DNA from: Bradyrhizobium stylosanthis | Lineage (GTDB): Bacteria > Pseudomonadota > Alphaproteobacteria > Rhizobiales > Xanthobacteraceae | Assembly (NCBI RefSeq): GCF_001641335.1 | Contig: NZ_LVEM01000001.1 | Location: forward strand, 1,989,223-2,053,222 | Direction of reading: 5' to 3' | DNA length: 64,000 nucleotides | Shown: positions 24,049 to 32,335 of the stretch, piece by piece | Layout: the number at the start of each line of letters is the position of its first letter | How positions within the stretch are numbered: the stretch's first letter is position 1 | Program-made: the position numbers and the translations under genes | The notes under the pieces: model-generated | The model's input: the letters and a program-made list of their open reading frames with translations, nothing else | Told to the model about the DNA's origin: nothing | Databases searched by the model: none

Positions 24049-24993
24049 GTGCCATTTTCGAAGCTGAAGCAATCCGCTCATCTCAGACTGCAACGCGTCT
24101 CGAGCCCCGACGAATTTAGGGCAATCGGATTCTTGGAGCTGGAGCGCTACGCTTTGCTCGGTCCGTATTTCTACGGCCGCGCGATTACCGCGCTGCCTGG
24201 CATGCTACTGATGCTCGAGCAGACATCGCCTCGCAACCTTTCGGGAATGATGAATGCGATGGGTTGCACCGTGGTCGTGCCGATGAGCAACGAGACACAC
24301 GCCGTCTTCAACGGAAGCACCTGGAGCTCGTCCGAGATCGGATTGCTGCGAAAGGAGGTCCTGGTCGACCTTCGAGAGCCGTCGCCCAACACGTTCGCTG
24401 TCATCCGGTTTTCTTCCGACATGCAGAATCGTGGATGGAACGAGTCGGAAGGGAGATTGCATTTGCACAATACGAGCGGCGAGCACCTTTCACGCCTGCA
24501 GCATGCTATTCGAAATGCCTTGGCGTTGTCGTCCGCGCCAATGCATCATCAGCAATTTGCGTTTGCTGCCGAATCGCTTCGGCATGAGTTGATAGATGCC
24601 TTGGATGATGTGCTGACTCCCAGAAGCGCGCGACCTTCGGGCTCACGCGCTTTCGAAGGGTATCGCAAGCTGGTTTCGAAGCTGGATGATTTTGCGCATT
24701 CGCATCCCGAGATTCCTCTATACAGCGAGGCCCTGGCTCGAGAGCTGGGAACGTCGGTCCGAACACTGCAACTTGCCGTCCAGGCCGTTCACGGAGCGAG
24801 CTTGCATCAGCATCTCCGCAGCAAGAGGCTTTGGTGCTTGCGCGCACAGCTCGCGAAGGGCAAACCGGCGACGTCCGTATCATCCGCCGCTTTCGCAAAC
24901 GGCTTTACGCACATGGGGGAACTGTCGCAACTCTATAAGGTCACGTTTGGCGAACTGCCATCGGAGACGCTTTTGCGCAGTAGGAGCGCCTGA
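24049..24993 (+). CDS. AraC-family transcriptional regulator
   Basis: 314 residues from a GTG start. Residues 215-310 contain the AraC double helix-turn-helix (LARELGTSVRTLQLAVQAVH, then AAFANGFTHMGELSQLYKVT), close to the AraC consensus. The N-terminal 200 residues are an AraC-binding-like sensor of the OruR/FeaR type, with no known ligand. The start lacks a good ribosome site, so another start a few codons away is possible. GC appears lower than the surrounding genes. Confidence 0.85.
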   Translation: MPFSKLKQSAHLRLQRVSSPDEFRAIGFLELERYALLGPYFYGRAITALPGMLLMLEQTSPRNLSGMMNAMGCTVVVPMSNETHAVFNGSTWSSSEIGLLRKEVLVDLREPSPNTFAVIRFSSDMQNRGWNESEGRLHLHNTSGEHLSRLQHAIRNALALSSAPMHHQQFAFAAESLRHELIDALDDVLTPRSARPSGSRAFEGYRKLVSKLDDFAHSHPEIPLYSEALARELGTSVRTLQLAVQAVHGASLHQHLRSKRLWCLRAQLAKGKPATSVSSAAFANGFTHMGELSQLYKVTFGELPSETLLRSRSA

Positions 24994-25097
24994 AAAGAGC
25001 GGACATCAGGCAGCCAGCCGCTAACGAGTCCGCGGCCCCAGTCTCCTCCCCCGCTGCCCGATCCAGTCGTGACTAGCCTGGCGGCGTCGTCCGGATT

Positions 25098-25154
25098 GCA
25101 GCCCATGAAAAAGAGAGGTCGCCTTGCGAGCGACCCCTCCTGCGTGTCCGGCAA
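25098..25154. repeat. 57-nt repeat, copy B
   Basis: Starts GCAGCCCATGAAAAAGAGAG and ends GTCCGGCAA. It is the partner of the repeat at 23401-23458. Both copies lie downstream of minus-strand genes and carry terminator hairpins. Confidence 0.6.
25107..25141 (-). terminator. Rho-independent terminator of the alpha/beta hydrolase gene
   Basis: GAGAGGTCGC (25113-25122) pairs with GCGACCCCTC (25130-25139) with one mismatch, followed on the minus strand by a five-base T-tract (25112-25108), 30 nt past the hydrolase stop. Confidence 0.65.
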
Positions 25155-25170
25155 CGTCAGCTGATTGCGA

Positions 25171-25866
25171 TCAGCGCTTTTGAACGGCAGCGACAGCCTT
25201 GCGGATGACGTCGATGACAAGGTCAGGCTGCGAGAGCATGATCACATGGCTGCTGTCGGCCTCGATCGTGATCGCCTTCATGCGCTTCGAAAGGAAGCGC
25301 TGAAGGTCAGGGTGCACGGTCTGGTCATTCTTTGCGAGAATGTACCAGCTCGGCTTCGACTTCCAGGCGACCTCATCGAGGTTTTGCTGCTCGAGCAGTT
25401 GGGCCGCGGGCGGATAGTGGGTCGCCCACACCAGCTTTTGCTCCTGCTCGGAAAGGTCTCCCGCGAAATACTTGACGCCCTCCGGCTTGATCCAGATGCG
25501 CCGGCCGGCGACCTCGATCTGCGAGAAGATCTCGGTGGGATATTTGTCCAGCTCGCTCTGAACGGTCTCATGAACGTCCGGAACGACAGCGGCGATATAA
25601 ACCAGGGCAGCAACACGCGGGTCGGTGCCGGCGCCGGTGATGGTGGCTCCGCCGTAGGAGTGACCGACGAGGATGGCCGGGCTGTTGACCCGACCCAACG
25701 TGCGCCTCACGGTCTCGACGTCGTCCCCGTAGCTGTTGAGTCCGTATTGAACGGCGATCACTTCATGGCCATCGGCTTGCAAGGTCGGGATTACCTTGCT
25801 GAAGCACGAACCATCAGCCCAGAGGCCGTGGCAGAAAACGATCGCCGGTTTGGTTTGCGCAGACAT
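25171..25866 (-). CDS. Alpha/beta hydrolase
   Basis: 231 residues. The nucleophile elbow is LVGHSYGGATI (GxSxG), with an oxyanion region FCHGLWADGSCF near 10-22 and a C-terminal His (DSSHVIMLSQP). This matches the esterase-like or salicylate-esterase/hydroxynitrile-lyase-like branch found in soil bacteria. No signal peptide. It is divergent to a LysR gene across 154 nt holding a palindrome, so it is probably under that regulator. Substrate unknown. Confidence 0.88.
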   Translation of the reverse strand: MSAQTKPAIVFCHGLWADGSCFSKVIPTLQADGHEVIAVQYGLNSYGDDVETVRRTLGRVNSPAILVGHSYGGATITGAGTDPRVAALVYIAAVVPDVHETVQSELDKYPTEIFSQIEVAGRRIWIKPEGVKYFAGDLSEQEQKLVWATHYPPAAQLLEQQNLDEVAWKSKPSWYILAKNDQTVHPDLQRFLSKRMKAITIEADSSHVIMLSQPDLVIDVIRKAVAAVQKR

Positions 25867-25955
25867 ACTGCATTCCTTTTTTGTAGCAGGTTGAGCGCCG
25901 GCGGCATGTTGGAAGCCTCAACCCGGCTCCAGCGACCCCCATTGCTCGGCACAAC

Positions 25956-25981
25956 CTATTCGGTCATAAATGGCCGAATAG
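25956..25981. promoter_or_regulatory. LysR-type operator candidate
   Basis: CTATTCGG (25956-25963) and CCGAATAG (25974-25981) are perfect 8-nt arms separated by 10 nt, in the gap between the hydrolase gene and the LysR gene. Arm length and spacing suit a LysR dimer site. Confidence 0.6.
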
Positions 25982-26020
25982 CCGTATTCCGTTCGGTTCT
26001 TTCGTTCTTGGAAGTCGCGA

Positions 26021-26935
26021 ATGACAACGATCCTGGAAAGAACAGCCGGCCTGCTGGCCTTCGTGCGGACGGTCGATACGGGCTCCTTCGCCGGCGCCGC
26101 GAGGCTGATCGGCGCCAGCCCGTCGGCCGTATCGAAAAGCGTGGCGCGCCTCGAACATCGCCTCGGCGTCCGCCTTCTGCAGCGCTCGACCCGCACTCTC
26201 AGCCCGACGTCGGAAGGCGCCGCTTACTATGAGCACGTGGCGCCCCATCTGCGCGCGATCGAGGAAGCCGATGACGTCGTTCAGGCTCCGGGCAACGTCC
26301 GCGGCGTGCTTCGCGTCACCGTGCCGAGCACGTTCGGGCGCCCGTTGATCTCGGCATGGGCGGGCTCGTTCCTTAAGCGCTACCCCGACGTCAAGCTCGA
26401 TCTCAGCGTCACGGACCGCCGTGTCGATCTCATTCGCGAGGGCTTCGACCTCGCCGTCAGGATTGGCGAACTGGAAGACACGAACCTGATCGGCCGCTCG
26501 TTAGGCGTCCTGCAATATGTTCTGGGCGCATCGCCGGACTACCTTCAGCGCCACGGAATTCCGCGATCGATCGACGATCTCAAGCAGCATGCCTGCCTCC
26601 GCCATTTGCTTGGCGGCCGCCCGCAGGCCTTCACCTTTGCGGACGGCACCCGGGTCATCCCCAATGGCCCATTCGACAGCGACGATGCTCAGTCGTTGAT
26701 CGAGGCCGTCGTCAAGGGCGTCGGCATCACGCAGTTCATGCGCATCGCCATCGAGGACGATCTCGCCGCCGGACGACTAAATGTCGTGCTGCCGGAGATA
26801 CCGATGTTCACCACGCCGGTCTATGTCCTGCACGCGTTCGGACGGCAGCTTCCCCTGCGAGCGCGCCTGTTCATCGATTTTCTGGTCGAGACCCTGGGCG
26901 TGCCGCGAACCCTGTGCGATGAATTCCGGACGTGA
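26021..26935 (+). CDS. LysR-family transcriptional regulator
   Basis: 304 residues. Helix-turn-helix: 'FVRTVDTGSFAGAARLIGAS' then 'SAVSKSVARLEHRLG'; the C-terminal effector domain runs from about 90 to 295. It is the divergent partner of the alpha/beta hydrolase gene with an operator palindrome in the shared gap. Similar regulators control detoxification genes; the effector is unknown. Confidence 0.92.
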   Translation: MTTILERTAGLLAFVRTVDTGSFAGAARLIGASPSAVSKSVARLEHRLGVRLLQRSTRTLSPTSEGAAYYEHVAPHLRAIEEADDVVQAPGNVRGVLRVTVPSTFGRPLISAWAGSFLKRYPDVKLDLSVTDRRVDLIREGFDLAVRIGELEDTNLIGRSLGVLQYVLGASPDYLQRHGIPRSIDDLKQHACLRHLLGGRPQAFTFADGTRVIPNGPFDSDDAQSLIEAVVKGVGITQFMRIAIEDDLAAGRLNVVLPEIPMFTTPVYVLHAFGRQLPLRARLFIDFLVETLGVPRTLCDEFRT

Positions 26936-27170
26936 CGAAAATGAGTGTCTTCGTGCCACCTCTTCCCCGAACGCATCAGGTGGCGTAGAATGTCACTGCC
27001 CTGAAAGCGGGACGTGCCGAAATCACCGTCCGGGCAAACAAGCAGCGCTGGCGCTATCGGCAGGCACGTGCTCTCTTGACCGTTATTTTTTCGGTTTCAT
27101 ACCCACCGTTCACCACGAAGTTTGCGCGCTGCTTATGTGGCCGCTCGTTCGGTAATGTCGGGAGAAAGCG

Positions 27171-27578
27171 ATGAGCAAGGTCGATCGAAGGTCCGCACTG
27201 GGAATCGGGTTGGCAGCGGCTTCAGCTGCCTTGATCAAGCCAGCCGCCGCTCAAACCACGGGCTACAAGGATACGACGCCTTGGCCAGGTGTCGTGGTGC
27301 GTGAATACGAAGGCGAGACACCATCCCTGATCCCAGGCTTCAAGACCGTCTCAATGCGCGATGTCATTATACAGCCGGGGTCGAAGACCATGGGGCCGCC
27401 GATGATGAATGCCATGGTCTGCCATGTCACCGAAGGAGAGCTTCGACTTGAGCAAGACGGAAAGTCCTTTACGGGCAAGAAGAATTTCGTGTGGACCTGC
27501 AACAAGGAGACAAAAGAACAGGCGTACAACGACGGCAATGTGGTCGCGATCATGCGGATCACGGACCTGAAGGCTTAA
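27171..27578 (+). CDS. Exported cupin-fold protein
   Basis: 135 residues. An N-terminal DRRSALGIGLAAASAALIKP stretch resembles a Tat signal (RR with hydrophobic run), with cleavage near AAA-QTT. The mature part (GVVVREYEGETPSLIPGFKT ... MVCHVTEGELRLEQDGKSFT) resembles a small cupin with one recognisable half; metal ligands are not all clear. Function unknown. AGAAAG precedes the ATG. It lies 235 nt after the LysR gene, alone. Confidence 0.7.
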   Translation: MSKVDRRSALGIGLAAASAALIKPAAAQTTGYKDTTPWPGVVVREYEGETPSLIPGFKTVSMRDVIIQPGSKTMGPPMMNAMVCHVTEGELRLEQDGKSFTGKKNFVWTCNKETKEQAYNDGNVVAIMRITDLKA

Positions 27579-27752
27579 GGCTCGTTGCTTGATGGGATGT
27601 CGGTTTTAGGAGCGGGTCGCGCACGCGACAACGCGCCCTCCGCGCGCGACACGGCCGTTGAAAATCGGGACGGCGAATCTGCCTCTAGAGAGGCGGTCGC
27701 GGCATGCCGAGTGACCTGCTCTGCGAAGCGCTTCGTGTGAGCAGATCTAGAC

Positions 27753-28030
27753 CTACCGGTTCCTCAGCTGTGGCAGGCGATCTGCAGGGGCGACCAAACC
27801 GCCATCAACAATGAAAAATTCGCCGTCCGCCGCACCGTCTCTGTGCTGCTTTGCCGTTTGATAAGCCGGACTTTCGTACCAAGCCCTGGCTGCTGCCATA
27901 TCAGGAAATTCAATCAGAACGATACCTTGCAGCGGCCCCATTCCAGTGCGGTGAACGGAGTATAGACGGAAAGAACTTTGGCACCCCGGCCCGCAAGTGT
28001 CGGGCCGGACGCCTTCCAGTACTCTTCGCC
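27753..28030 (-). pseudogene. Frameshifted DUF1330 remnant
   Basis: Two frames carry pieces of a DUF1330 domain. The 5' part (EEYWKASGPTLAGRGAKVLS, about 27960-28030) and the 3' part (GIVLIEFPDMAAARAWYESP, from about 27950 to the stop at 27753) are in different frames with no start codon for the second. The 5' end is cut by the end of the alpha/beta hydrolase gene, so about 20 N-terminal residues are missing. DUF1330 proteins are small ferredoxin-like fold proteins of unknown function. A sequencing error could explain the frameshift but not the missing N-terminus. Confidence 0.65.
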
Positions 28031-28045
28031 CCCCCGTCCCGCATC

Positions 28046-29062
28046 CTAGTTCTCCAGCCCCTGCTTCCCGATCCAGTCGTTGACCAGCTTCGCGACATCG
28101 TCCGAATTGCGGTCCATCATCAGCATGTGGGTGTTGCCCTTGATCCCCATCTTCGGCAGCTCGAACGTATCGACCTTGCCGCCGGCGGCCGCGACCGCCT
28201 GGCTCCACTTGGTCGGATTGACCACGAGCTTCGACCACACCGGGACCTTGTCGATGAAATCGCCCCACACGATCAGGTGCGGCACGCCCTTGAGCCTGGC
28301 TGCATCGGCCTTGCCGGGATCGGGCGCGCCCGACGGCTCGACGGCGATCAGCGCCTTGACCTTGTCGGGTGCATTGAGCGCGGCGGTGAAGCCGAAATTG
28401 CCGCCCTGGCTGTGAACGATGATGATGCACGGGCAGACCTTCTGCACCAGCGCGTCATAGGCCTTTTGCGTAGCGGCGTCGTTCGTCGCCCAGCGTGGAA
28501 TGCCCTGCTTGGCGAACTGATCGAACGCCTCGATAGGGAATTGCTCGCCCTCGAACGCCTCGCGCTTGCCGCCAACCTCGTAAGCAGGCCCGATCCGGAA
28601 CAGCTCCCAGGCCTCCTTCTTGGGCCGGAAGAACGGCTCGCTCTTGAAGATTTCTGGATAGCGCGCCCAGGACGCACGGCCGCGCTCGACGGCATCCGAA
28701 ACGTAGACGTCATAGCCGGCGTTGAGGAAGAACTGCTGCCAGCCCGGCTTGCCGTCGGGCTTGGTCTCCCAGGTGACGCCGGACAGACCGCCGCCATGCC
28801 AGAGCAGCAGCGGCAGCTTCGACTTCGGCGCGGCCTGCTTGACGAACTGGACGTACATCTGCTCGACCTCGAACTCGCCGTTCGGATCGACCTTGATCGG
28901 CGGCGCGCCGGGCGAGAACACGATCTCCTTGGACGGAAGCCCATTCAGTGTCTCGGTGTGTCCGCCGACGTGAAAGCTGCCGACCTCCTTGACGAGGTAG
29001 TCGGCCGCGGCGGGCGTTGCCGCCGCAAGAGTTGCCACCAGGGCGATTGCGATCGTGCGCAT
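28046..29062 (-). CDS. Secreted alpha/beta hydrolase (esterase-like)
   Basis: 338 residues. A signal peptide (MRTIAIALVATLAAATPAAA) places it in the periplasm. The alpha/beta fold has LLLWHGGGLSGVTWETKP as the oxyanion region and IIIVHSQGGNFGFTAAL as the nucleophile elbow (Ser in HSQGG). Length and layout match esterases annotated as alpha/beta hydrolase with the acid and His in the last third (VWGDFIDK; GNTHMLM). Substrate unknown. It is followed immediately by a decayed DUF1330 gene. Confidence 0.88.
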   Translation of the reverse strand: MRTIAIALVATLAAATPAAADYLVKEVGSFHVGGHTETLNGLPSKEIVFSPGAPPIKVDPNGEFEVEQMYVQFVKQAAPKSKLPLLLWHGGGLSGVTWETKPDGKPGWQQFFLNAGYDVYVSDAVERGRASWARYPEIFKSEPFFRPKKEAWELFRIGPAYEVGGKREAFEGEQFPIEAFDQFAKQGIPRWATNDAATQKAYDALVQKVCPCIIIVHSQGGNFGFTAALNAPDKVKALIAVEPSGAPDPGKADAARLKGVPHLIVWGDFIDKVPVWSKLVVNPTKWSQAVAAAGGKVDTFELPKMGIKGNTHMLMMDRNSDDVAKLVNDWIGKQGLEN

Positions 29063-29201
29063 GTAGTTGTCCTCCGCCTTCGACTTTTGTTGTTGGCGGC
29101 AACGTTAGGCCACGCATCGATGCAGGGCAATCGCCAGAGCGTAATTTGACTGGCCGGGCACGACACCGGGATGATGTCATCATCCCGGCATTGCCGTCGC
29201 A

Positions 29202-29792
29202 TCATCCGAGCTGAGCACTTCTGGCGCGCTGGCGCCATTGACTGACCGTGAGCCAGATGGCGGAGACCAGGAAGTAGAGTGCTCCGACCCCGGCATAGCC
29301 CGTGACAGTTGCGATGGATGGAGACATCGGCGTCGTGGCCTGAAAGACGAAGAAGCCGCCGGCCAGGGCCGACTGGCCACCGCTGAGCACCATCGCCCAT
29401 TGCGCGCCATAGCTTTTCCAGCGCCGCACCGCCGTGCCCAACTGGAGCAGCCCCGCAAGAATTGCCCAGGCGCCGAACACGCCAAGCACCCAGTTCATAC
29501 TCACTTGCAACGCAAGGAGGACCGCGACGGCGGTCACAAGACTGGCCACAACGTTCAACGCCTGCGTACGATTTTGGTTGAGTCCGCCGCTACGCAAGCC
29601 GTCGACAAAATTGGCCGCGGCGTCCCATGCCGGATAGAGCACGAGCAGGACGCCGGCAATCGCCGCGGACGACCGCCCGGCCGCAAGCGCGGCAACGACC
29701 CAGGCGACGGAGAATGCCGCGCGCAGGAAATAGTATTGCTTCAGCCATCGTTCGCGATCGGCACGAACCAGATCCAGTTGATGTTGCGCCAT
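29202..29792 (-). CDS. DUF308-like integral membrane protein
   Basis: 196 residues with about six hydrophobic helices (LRAAFSVAWVVAALAAG, then IAGVLLVLYPAWDAAANFVD and VLGVFGAWAILAGLLQL), short loops and a basic C-terminus. This is the pattern of HdeD/DUF308 proteins linked to acid or stress responses; the specific role is unknown. AAGGAG precedes the ATG. A TetR-type operator in its promoter matches one before the adjacent tetR gene, so it is likely TetR-repressed. Confidence 0.75.
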   Translation of the reverse strand: MAQHQLDLVRADRERWLKQYYFLRAAFSVAWVVAALAAGRSSAAIAGVLLVLYPAWDAAANFVDGLRSGGLNQNRTQALNVVASLVTAVAVLLALQVSMNWVLGVFGAWAILAGLLQLGTAVRRWKSYGAQWAMVLSGGQSALAGGFFVFQATTPMSPSIATVTGYAGVGALYFLVSAIWLTVSQWRQRARSAQLG

Positions 29793-29804
29793 TGCCGTCT
29801 CCTT

Positions 29805-29820
29805 TACCTACTAGTTGGTA
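29805..29820. promoter_or_regulatory. TetR operator at the DUF308 promoter
   Basis: TACC-TACTAGTT-GGTA, 13 nt upstream of the DUF308 start. It shares the TACC-N8-GGTA frame and AGTTGGTAG right side with the site before tetR. Confidence 0.6.
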
Positions 29821-29889
29821 GTTTACGCACACAGCAAGCCGCCCTCGCCCGGCTCGCCTGCGCGGGCGGTCATCGTCTCGCCGATGTCT

Positions 29890-30474
29890 TCAGTGCTTCG
29901 TGGAAAGCCGGTCCAGCAGCGGGCCGGTGATCACGCCGAACATTTTGGGATCGCCATAAGCGCGCGCCGACAGCATCGCGCCGTGAATCGTTGCCATGAA
30001 TGCTTCAGCTTCGACCTTGGCAGAGCTGGAGACGTGAAGCCGCCCCTTCCGTTTTCCCCGTTCCATCACCGATGTCAGCCAGGACGCGAGCGCGCGGAAA
30101 TGCGCGCGGACCTCGAGGGCCACCTCCTCCGGAAGCATCGGAAGCTCGCTGGCAAGCAGCGCGCAGACGCAAAACGGCGCGGTTGCGTCCGCAATGCACG
30201 CCTCCCAATACGCAACGTAGCTTTTGAGCTGGTCGCGCGGATCGGGGACATTGCGCTCCAGCGCAGCCAGTCCCGCCTCGGCCTCTTCGCGATAGCGCGA
30301 CACGAGGGTGCGGACCAGATCGACCTTGCTGGCGAAATGGTGGTGGATGCTCGGCTTGCGGATGCCGACGACGTCGGCGATGTCGGCATAGCTGAAGCCG
30401 TTATAGCCGCCCGCAATGATCAGGCCGCGCGCGCAGGCCAGAATGTCGTCGGCGGTCGAGGAAACGTTGGTCAT
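29890..30474 (-). CDS. TetR/AcrR-family transcriptional regulator
   Basis: 194 residues. N-terminal helix-turn-helix: 'GGYNGFSYADIADVVGIRKP' then 'SIHHHFASKVDLVRTLV', typical of TetR. The C-terminal helical ligand domain contains several cysteines (CIADATAPFCVCALL), which may matter for thiol or metal sensing but is speculative. It sits between its own operator and the DUF308 gene and probably represses both. Confidence 0.92.
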   Translation of the reverse strand: MTNVSSTADDILACARGLIIAGGYNGFSYADIADVVGIRKPSIHHHFASKVDLVRTLVSRYREEAEAGLAALERNVPDPRDQLKSYVAYWEACIADATAPFCVCALLASELPMLPEEVALEVRAHFRALASWLTSVMERGKRKGRLHVSSSAKVEAEAFMATIHGAMLSARAYGDPKMFGVITGPLLDRLSTKH

Positions 30475-30485
30475 GGCCAGCTAAC

Positions 30486-30501
30486 TACCTTCCAGTTGGT
30501 A
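30486..30501. promoter_or_regulatory. TetR operator at the tetR promoter
   Basis: TACC-TTCCAGTT-GGTA, 11 nt upstream of the tetR start, same spacing and half-sites as the site at 29805-29820. Confidence 0.6.
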
Positions 30502-30553
30502 GATCGTCAAGAATGGGGTGCTTCAACCATCCGTGAGTGATAGGAGGCCTGCC

Positions 30554-31054
30554 ATGACCATTCGTCCGATCGTCCGCTTCCCCGACCGCCGCCTCGCAAT
30601 GCCGGCCCGCCCGGTCACCGCCTTCGACGATTCCTTGCGCGAGCTGGCGGCAGATCTGCTCGACACCATGCGCGCGGCGCCCGGCATCGGCATCACCGCG
30701 CCGCATATCGGCGTGCCCTTGCGCGTCGTCGTGCTCGAGCTCGATGCCAAGGACGGACCGAAGACTTACGTCAATCCGGCGATCGAATGGGCCTCGCCGG
30801 AGATGATCATGCACAGGGAAGGCAGCGTCTCGATGCCCGGCGTCAACGACGAGGTGCAGCGTCACGCCCGCGTGCGCATCAGCTACCACGATCTCGACGG
30901 CAACATGCAGACCGAGGAGTCGGAGGCTTTGCGCGCCGTCTGCCACCAGCACGAGATCGACCAGCTCGACGGGATGTTCTGGATCCAGCGGCTGTCGCGG
31001 CTGAAGCGCGAGCGGCTGGTGAAGAAGTTCGAGAAGATGTCGCGGAATTCGTAG
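30554..31054 (+). CDS. Peptide-deformylase-like protein lacking two metal ligands
   Basis: 166 residues with the PDF layout and AGGAGG before the ATG. Motif 1 reads GIGITAPH (44-51), where the usual glutamine is His51. Motif 2 reads EGSVS (89-93), so the metal-binding cysteine is Ser91. Motif 3 reads HEIDQ (133-137), so the second metal-binding histidine is Gln137. The catalytic Glu134 and His133 remain. Deformylase activity is therefore doubtful; a moonlighting or altered-metal role is possible. The stop codon lies inside a palindromic repeat. Confidence 0.82.
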   Translation: MTIRPIVRFPDRRLAMPARPVTAFDDSLRELAADLLDTMRAAPGIGITAPHIGVPLRVVVLELDAKDGPKTYVNPAIEWASPEMIMHREGSVSMPGVNDEVQRHARVRISYHDLDGNMQTEESEALRAVCHQHEIDQLDGMFWIQRLSRLKRERLVKKFEKMSRNS

Positions 31055-31141
31055 GGTGGGCAAAGGCGCGCTTGCGCCGCGCCCACGATCTCTCTCGGTC
31101 GCGAAAGATGCGTGGGCACCCTTCGCTTTGCCCACCCTACG
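31050..31141. repeat. Dispersed palindromic repeat
   Basis: Arms CGTAGGGTGGGCAAAG (31050-31065) and CTTTGCCCACCCTACG (31126-31141) are perfectly complementary over 16 nt. The inner part also pairs (GGCGCGCTTGCGCC). The left end supplies the stop codon of the PDF-like gene. The form matches repeats common in Bradyrhizobium-like genomes. Confidence 0.8.
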
Positions 31142-31182
31142 AGGCAGTGCCTCCCCTTCGCGCAGCCGCGGACTAATCCACC

Positions 31183-31545
31183 CTACGCCCTCTTCCCGCC
31201 CCGCTTGGTGATCGGCGCGTTGCGGCGCTCGCGCTTGCCGCGCGCGATCTCGGTCGCGAGCGCGTCGAGCTTCGGCTCCCAGAAACTCCTGAACCGGCCG
31301 ATCCACGCATCCACCGCCTGCAGCCCCGCGGCGTCGACCGAATAGAGGCGCCGTTGTGCCTCGGCGCGGACCGTCGCAAAGCCGCTCTCGCGCAGCACCT
31401 TGAGGTGCTGCGACACGGCGGCCTGGGTGATCCCGAACTCGGCCCCGATCACCTCGACGACCTCGCCGGACGCCATCTCCCCGGGCGCGAGCAGCTCGAG
31501 GATGCGGCGGCGCACGGGATCGGCGAGGACCTCGAAGGCGTGCAT
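31183..31545 (-). CDS. ArsR-family transcriptional regulator
   Basis: 120 residues. A compact winged helix (MHAFEVLADPVRRRILELLA, then GITQAAVSQHLKVLRESG) typical of ArsR/SmtB proteins that pair with SRPBCC genes. No metal-binding cysteine pair is visible, so it is probably a non-metal sensor. The C-terminal tail is Arg/Lys-rich (RGKRERRNAPITKRGGKRA). It overlaps the upstream SRPBCC gene by one base and is translated with it. Confidence 0.9.
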   Translation of the reverse strand: MHAFEVLADPVRRRILELLAPGEMASGEVVEVIGAEFGITQAAVSQHLKVLRESGFATVRAEAQRRLYSVDAAGLQAVDAWIGRFRSFWEPKLDALATEIARGKRERRNAPITKRGGKRA

Positions 31546-32207
31546 CAGCTGCCCGTGCCCGGATGCGCGACGCCGGGCGGCATCTCGCCGCGATAGAACG
31601 CGATGGTGCGGTCGGACCGCTCCTTCGCCGAAGCCGGGTCCACCCCGCTCGCCACATGCGCCGCGCGCCAATATTCGCCGCTTGTCGTCATGAAGTCCTT
31701 GCCCTCTGGCGAGACCATCCAGGCCTCGGCCGTCTCGTGGTCGACCGATGCTCCGGTCGCAACGTATCGCTCGAGCCCCGCAAGAGCGAGGTCCCAACCG
31801 ATCCCCACCGCGCCCGGGCCGAACTGATTCCAATGATCCTCGATGAGGGCGGTGTGCTCAAGCGTCAAGCGCGCCTGGTTTCGCTCCGCCGCCAGCTTGA
31901 CGTCGATCCAGCTCGTCGCGCCACCGAATTCCCAGGTCGCGGCAAACCGGGTCGGCGGCGTGCACGCCGTGATGGTGCCGCCGGCATTGCCCTTGACCTG
32001 GTACCGTCCCCCGAGCTCGAGCTCGCCCTCGATCGGCGCAAACCAGCGCGGAATACGCTGCTTGCTCGTCACGGCGTCCCAGAGATCGTCGACATCGGTC
32101 TCGTAGAGACGCGTCAGCGTCACCGTGCTGGCCGGTCTTCCGTCCTTCTCGAAATTCTTCACCGACCGCGCGACAAGCCCCAGGACCCTGGCGACATCGA
32201 TCTGCAT
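31545..32207 (-). CDS. SRPBCC (AHSA1-like) domain protein
   Basis: 220 residues. The AHSA1-type fold begins at LTRLYETDVDDLWDAVTSKQ with RIPRWFAPIEGELELGGRYQ as the next strands. Such proteins have a deep hydrophobic pocket and usually accompany an ArsR regulator, as here. The ligand is unknown. The C-terminal 70 residues (EAWMVSPEGKDFMTTS ...) are a helical extension. GGGAGGAC before the ATG supports the start. It is the first gene of a two-gene unit. Confidence 0.88.
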   Translation of the reverse strand: MQIDVARVLGLVARSVKNFEKDGRPASTVTLTRLYETDVDDLWDAVTSKQRIPRWFAPIEGELELGGRYQVKGNAGGTITACTPPTRFAATWEFGGATSWIDVKLAAERNQARLTLEHTALIEDHWNQFGPGAVGIGWDLALAGLERYVATGASVDHETAEAWMVSPEGKDFMTTSGEYWRAAHVASGVDPASAKERSDRTIAFYRGEMPPGVAHPGTGS

Positions 32208-32335
32208 TGCAGTCCTCCCTTTTGTTTGCGCTGGGAGAAATATCGGCCTTCACTAATATAAGTCAACTCTTATATTCAGGCAGGCGTTCGGCGGCGGCCG
32301 GTGCGTTTCTTCGCACGGGCCGCCGCCGGAAGTCG

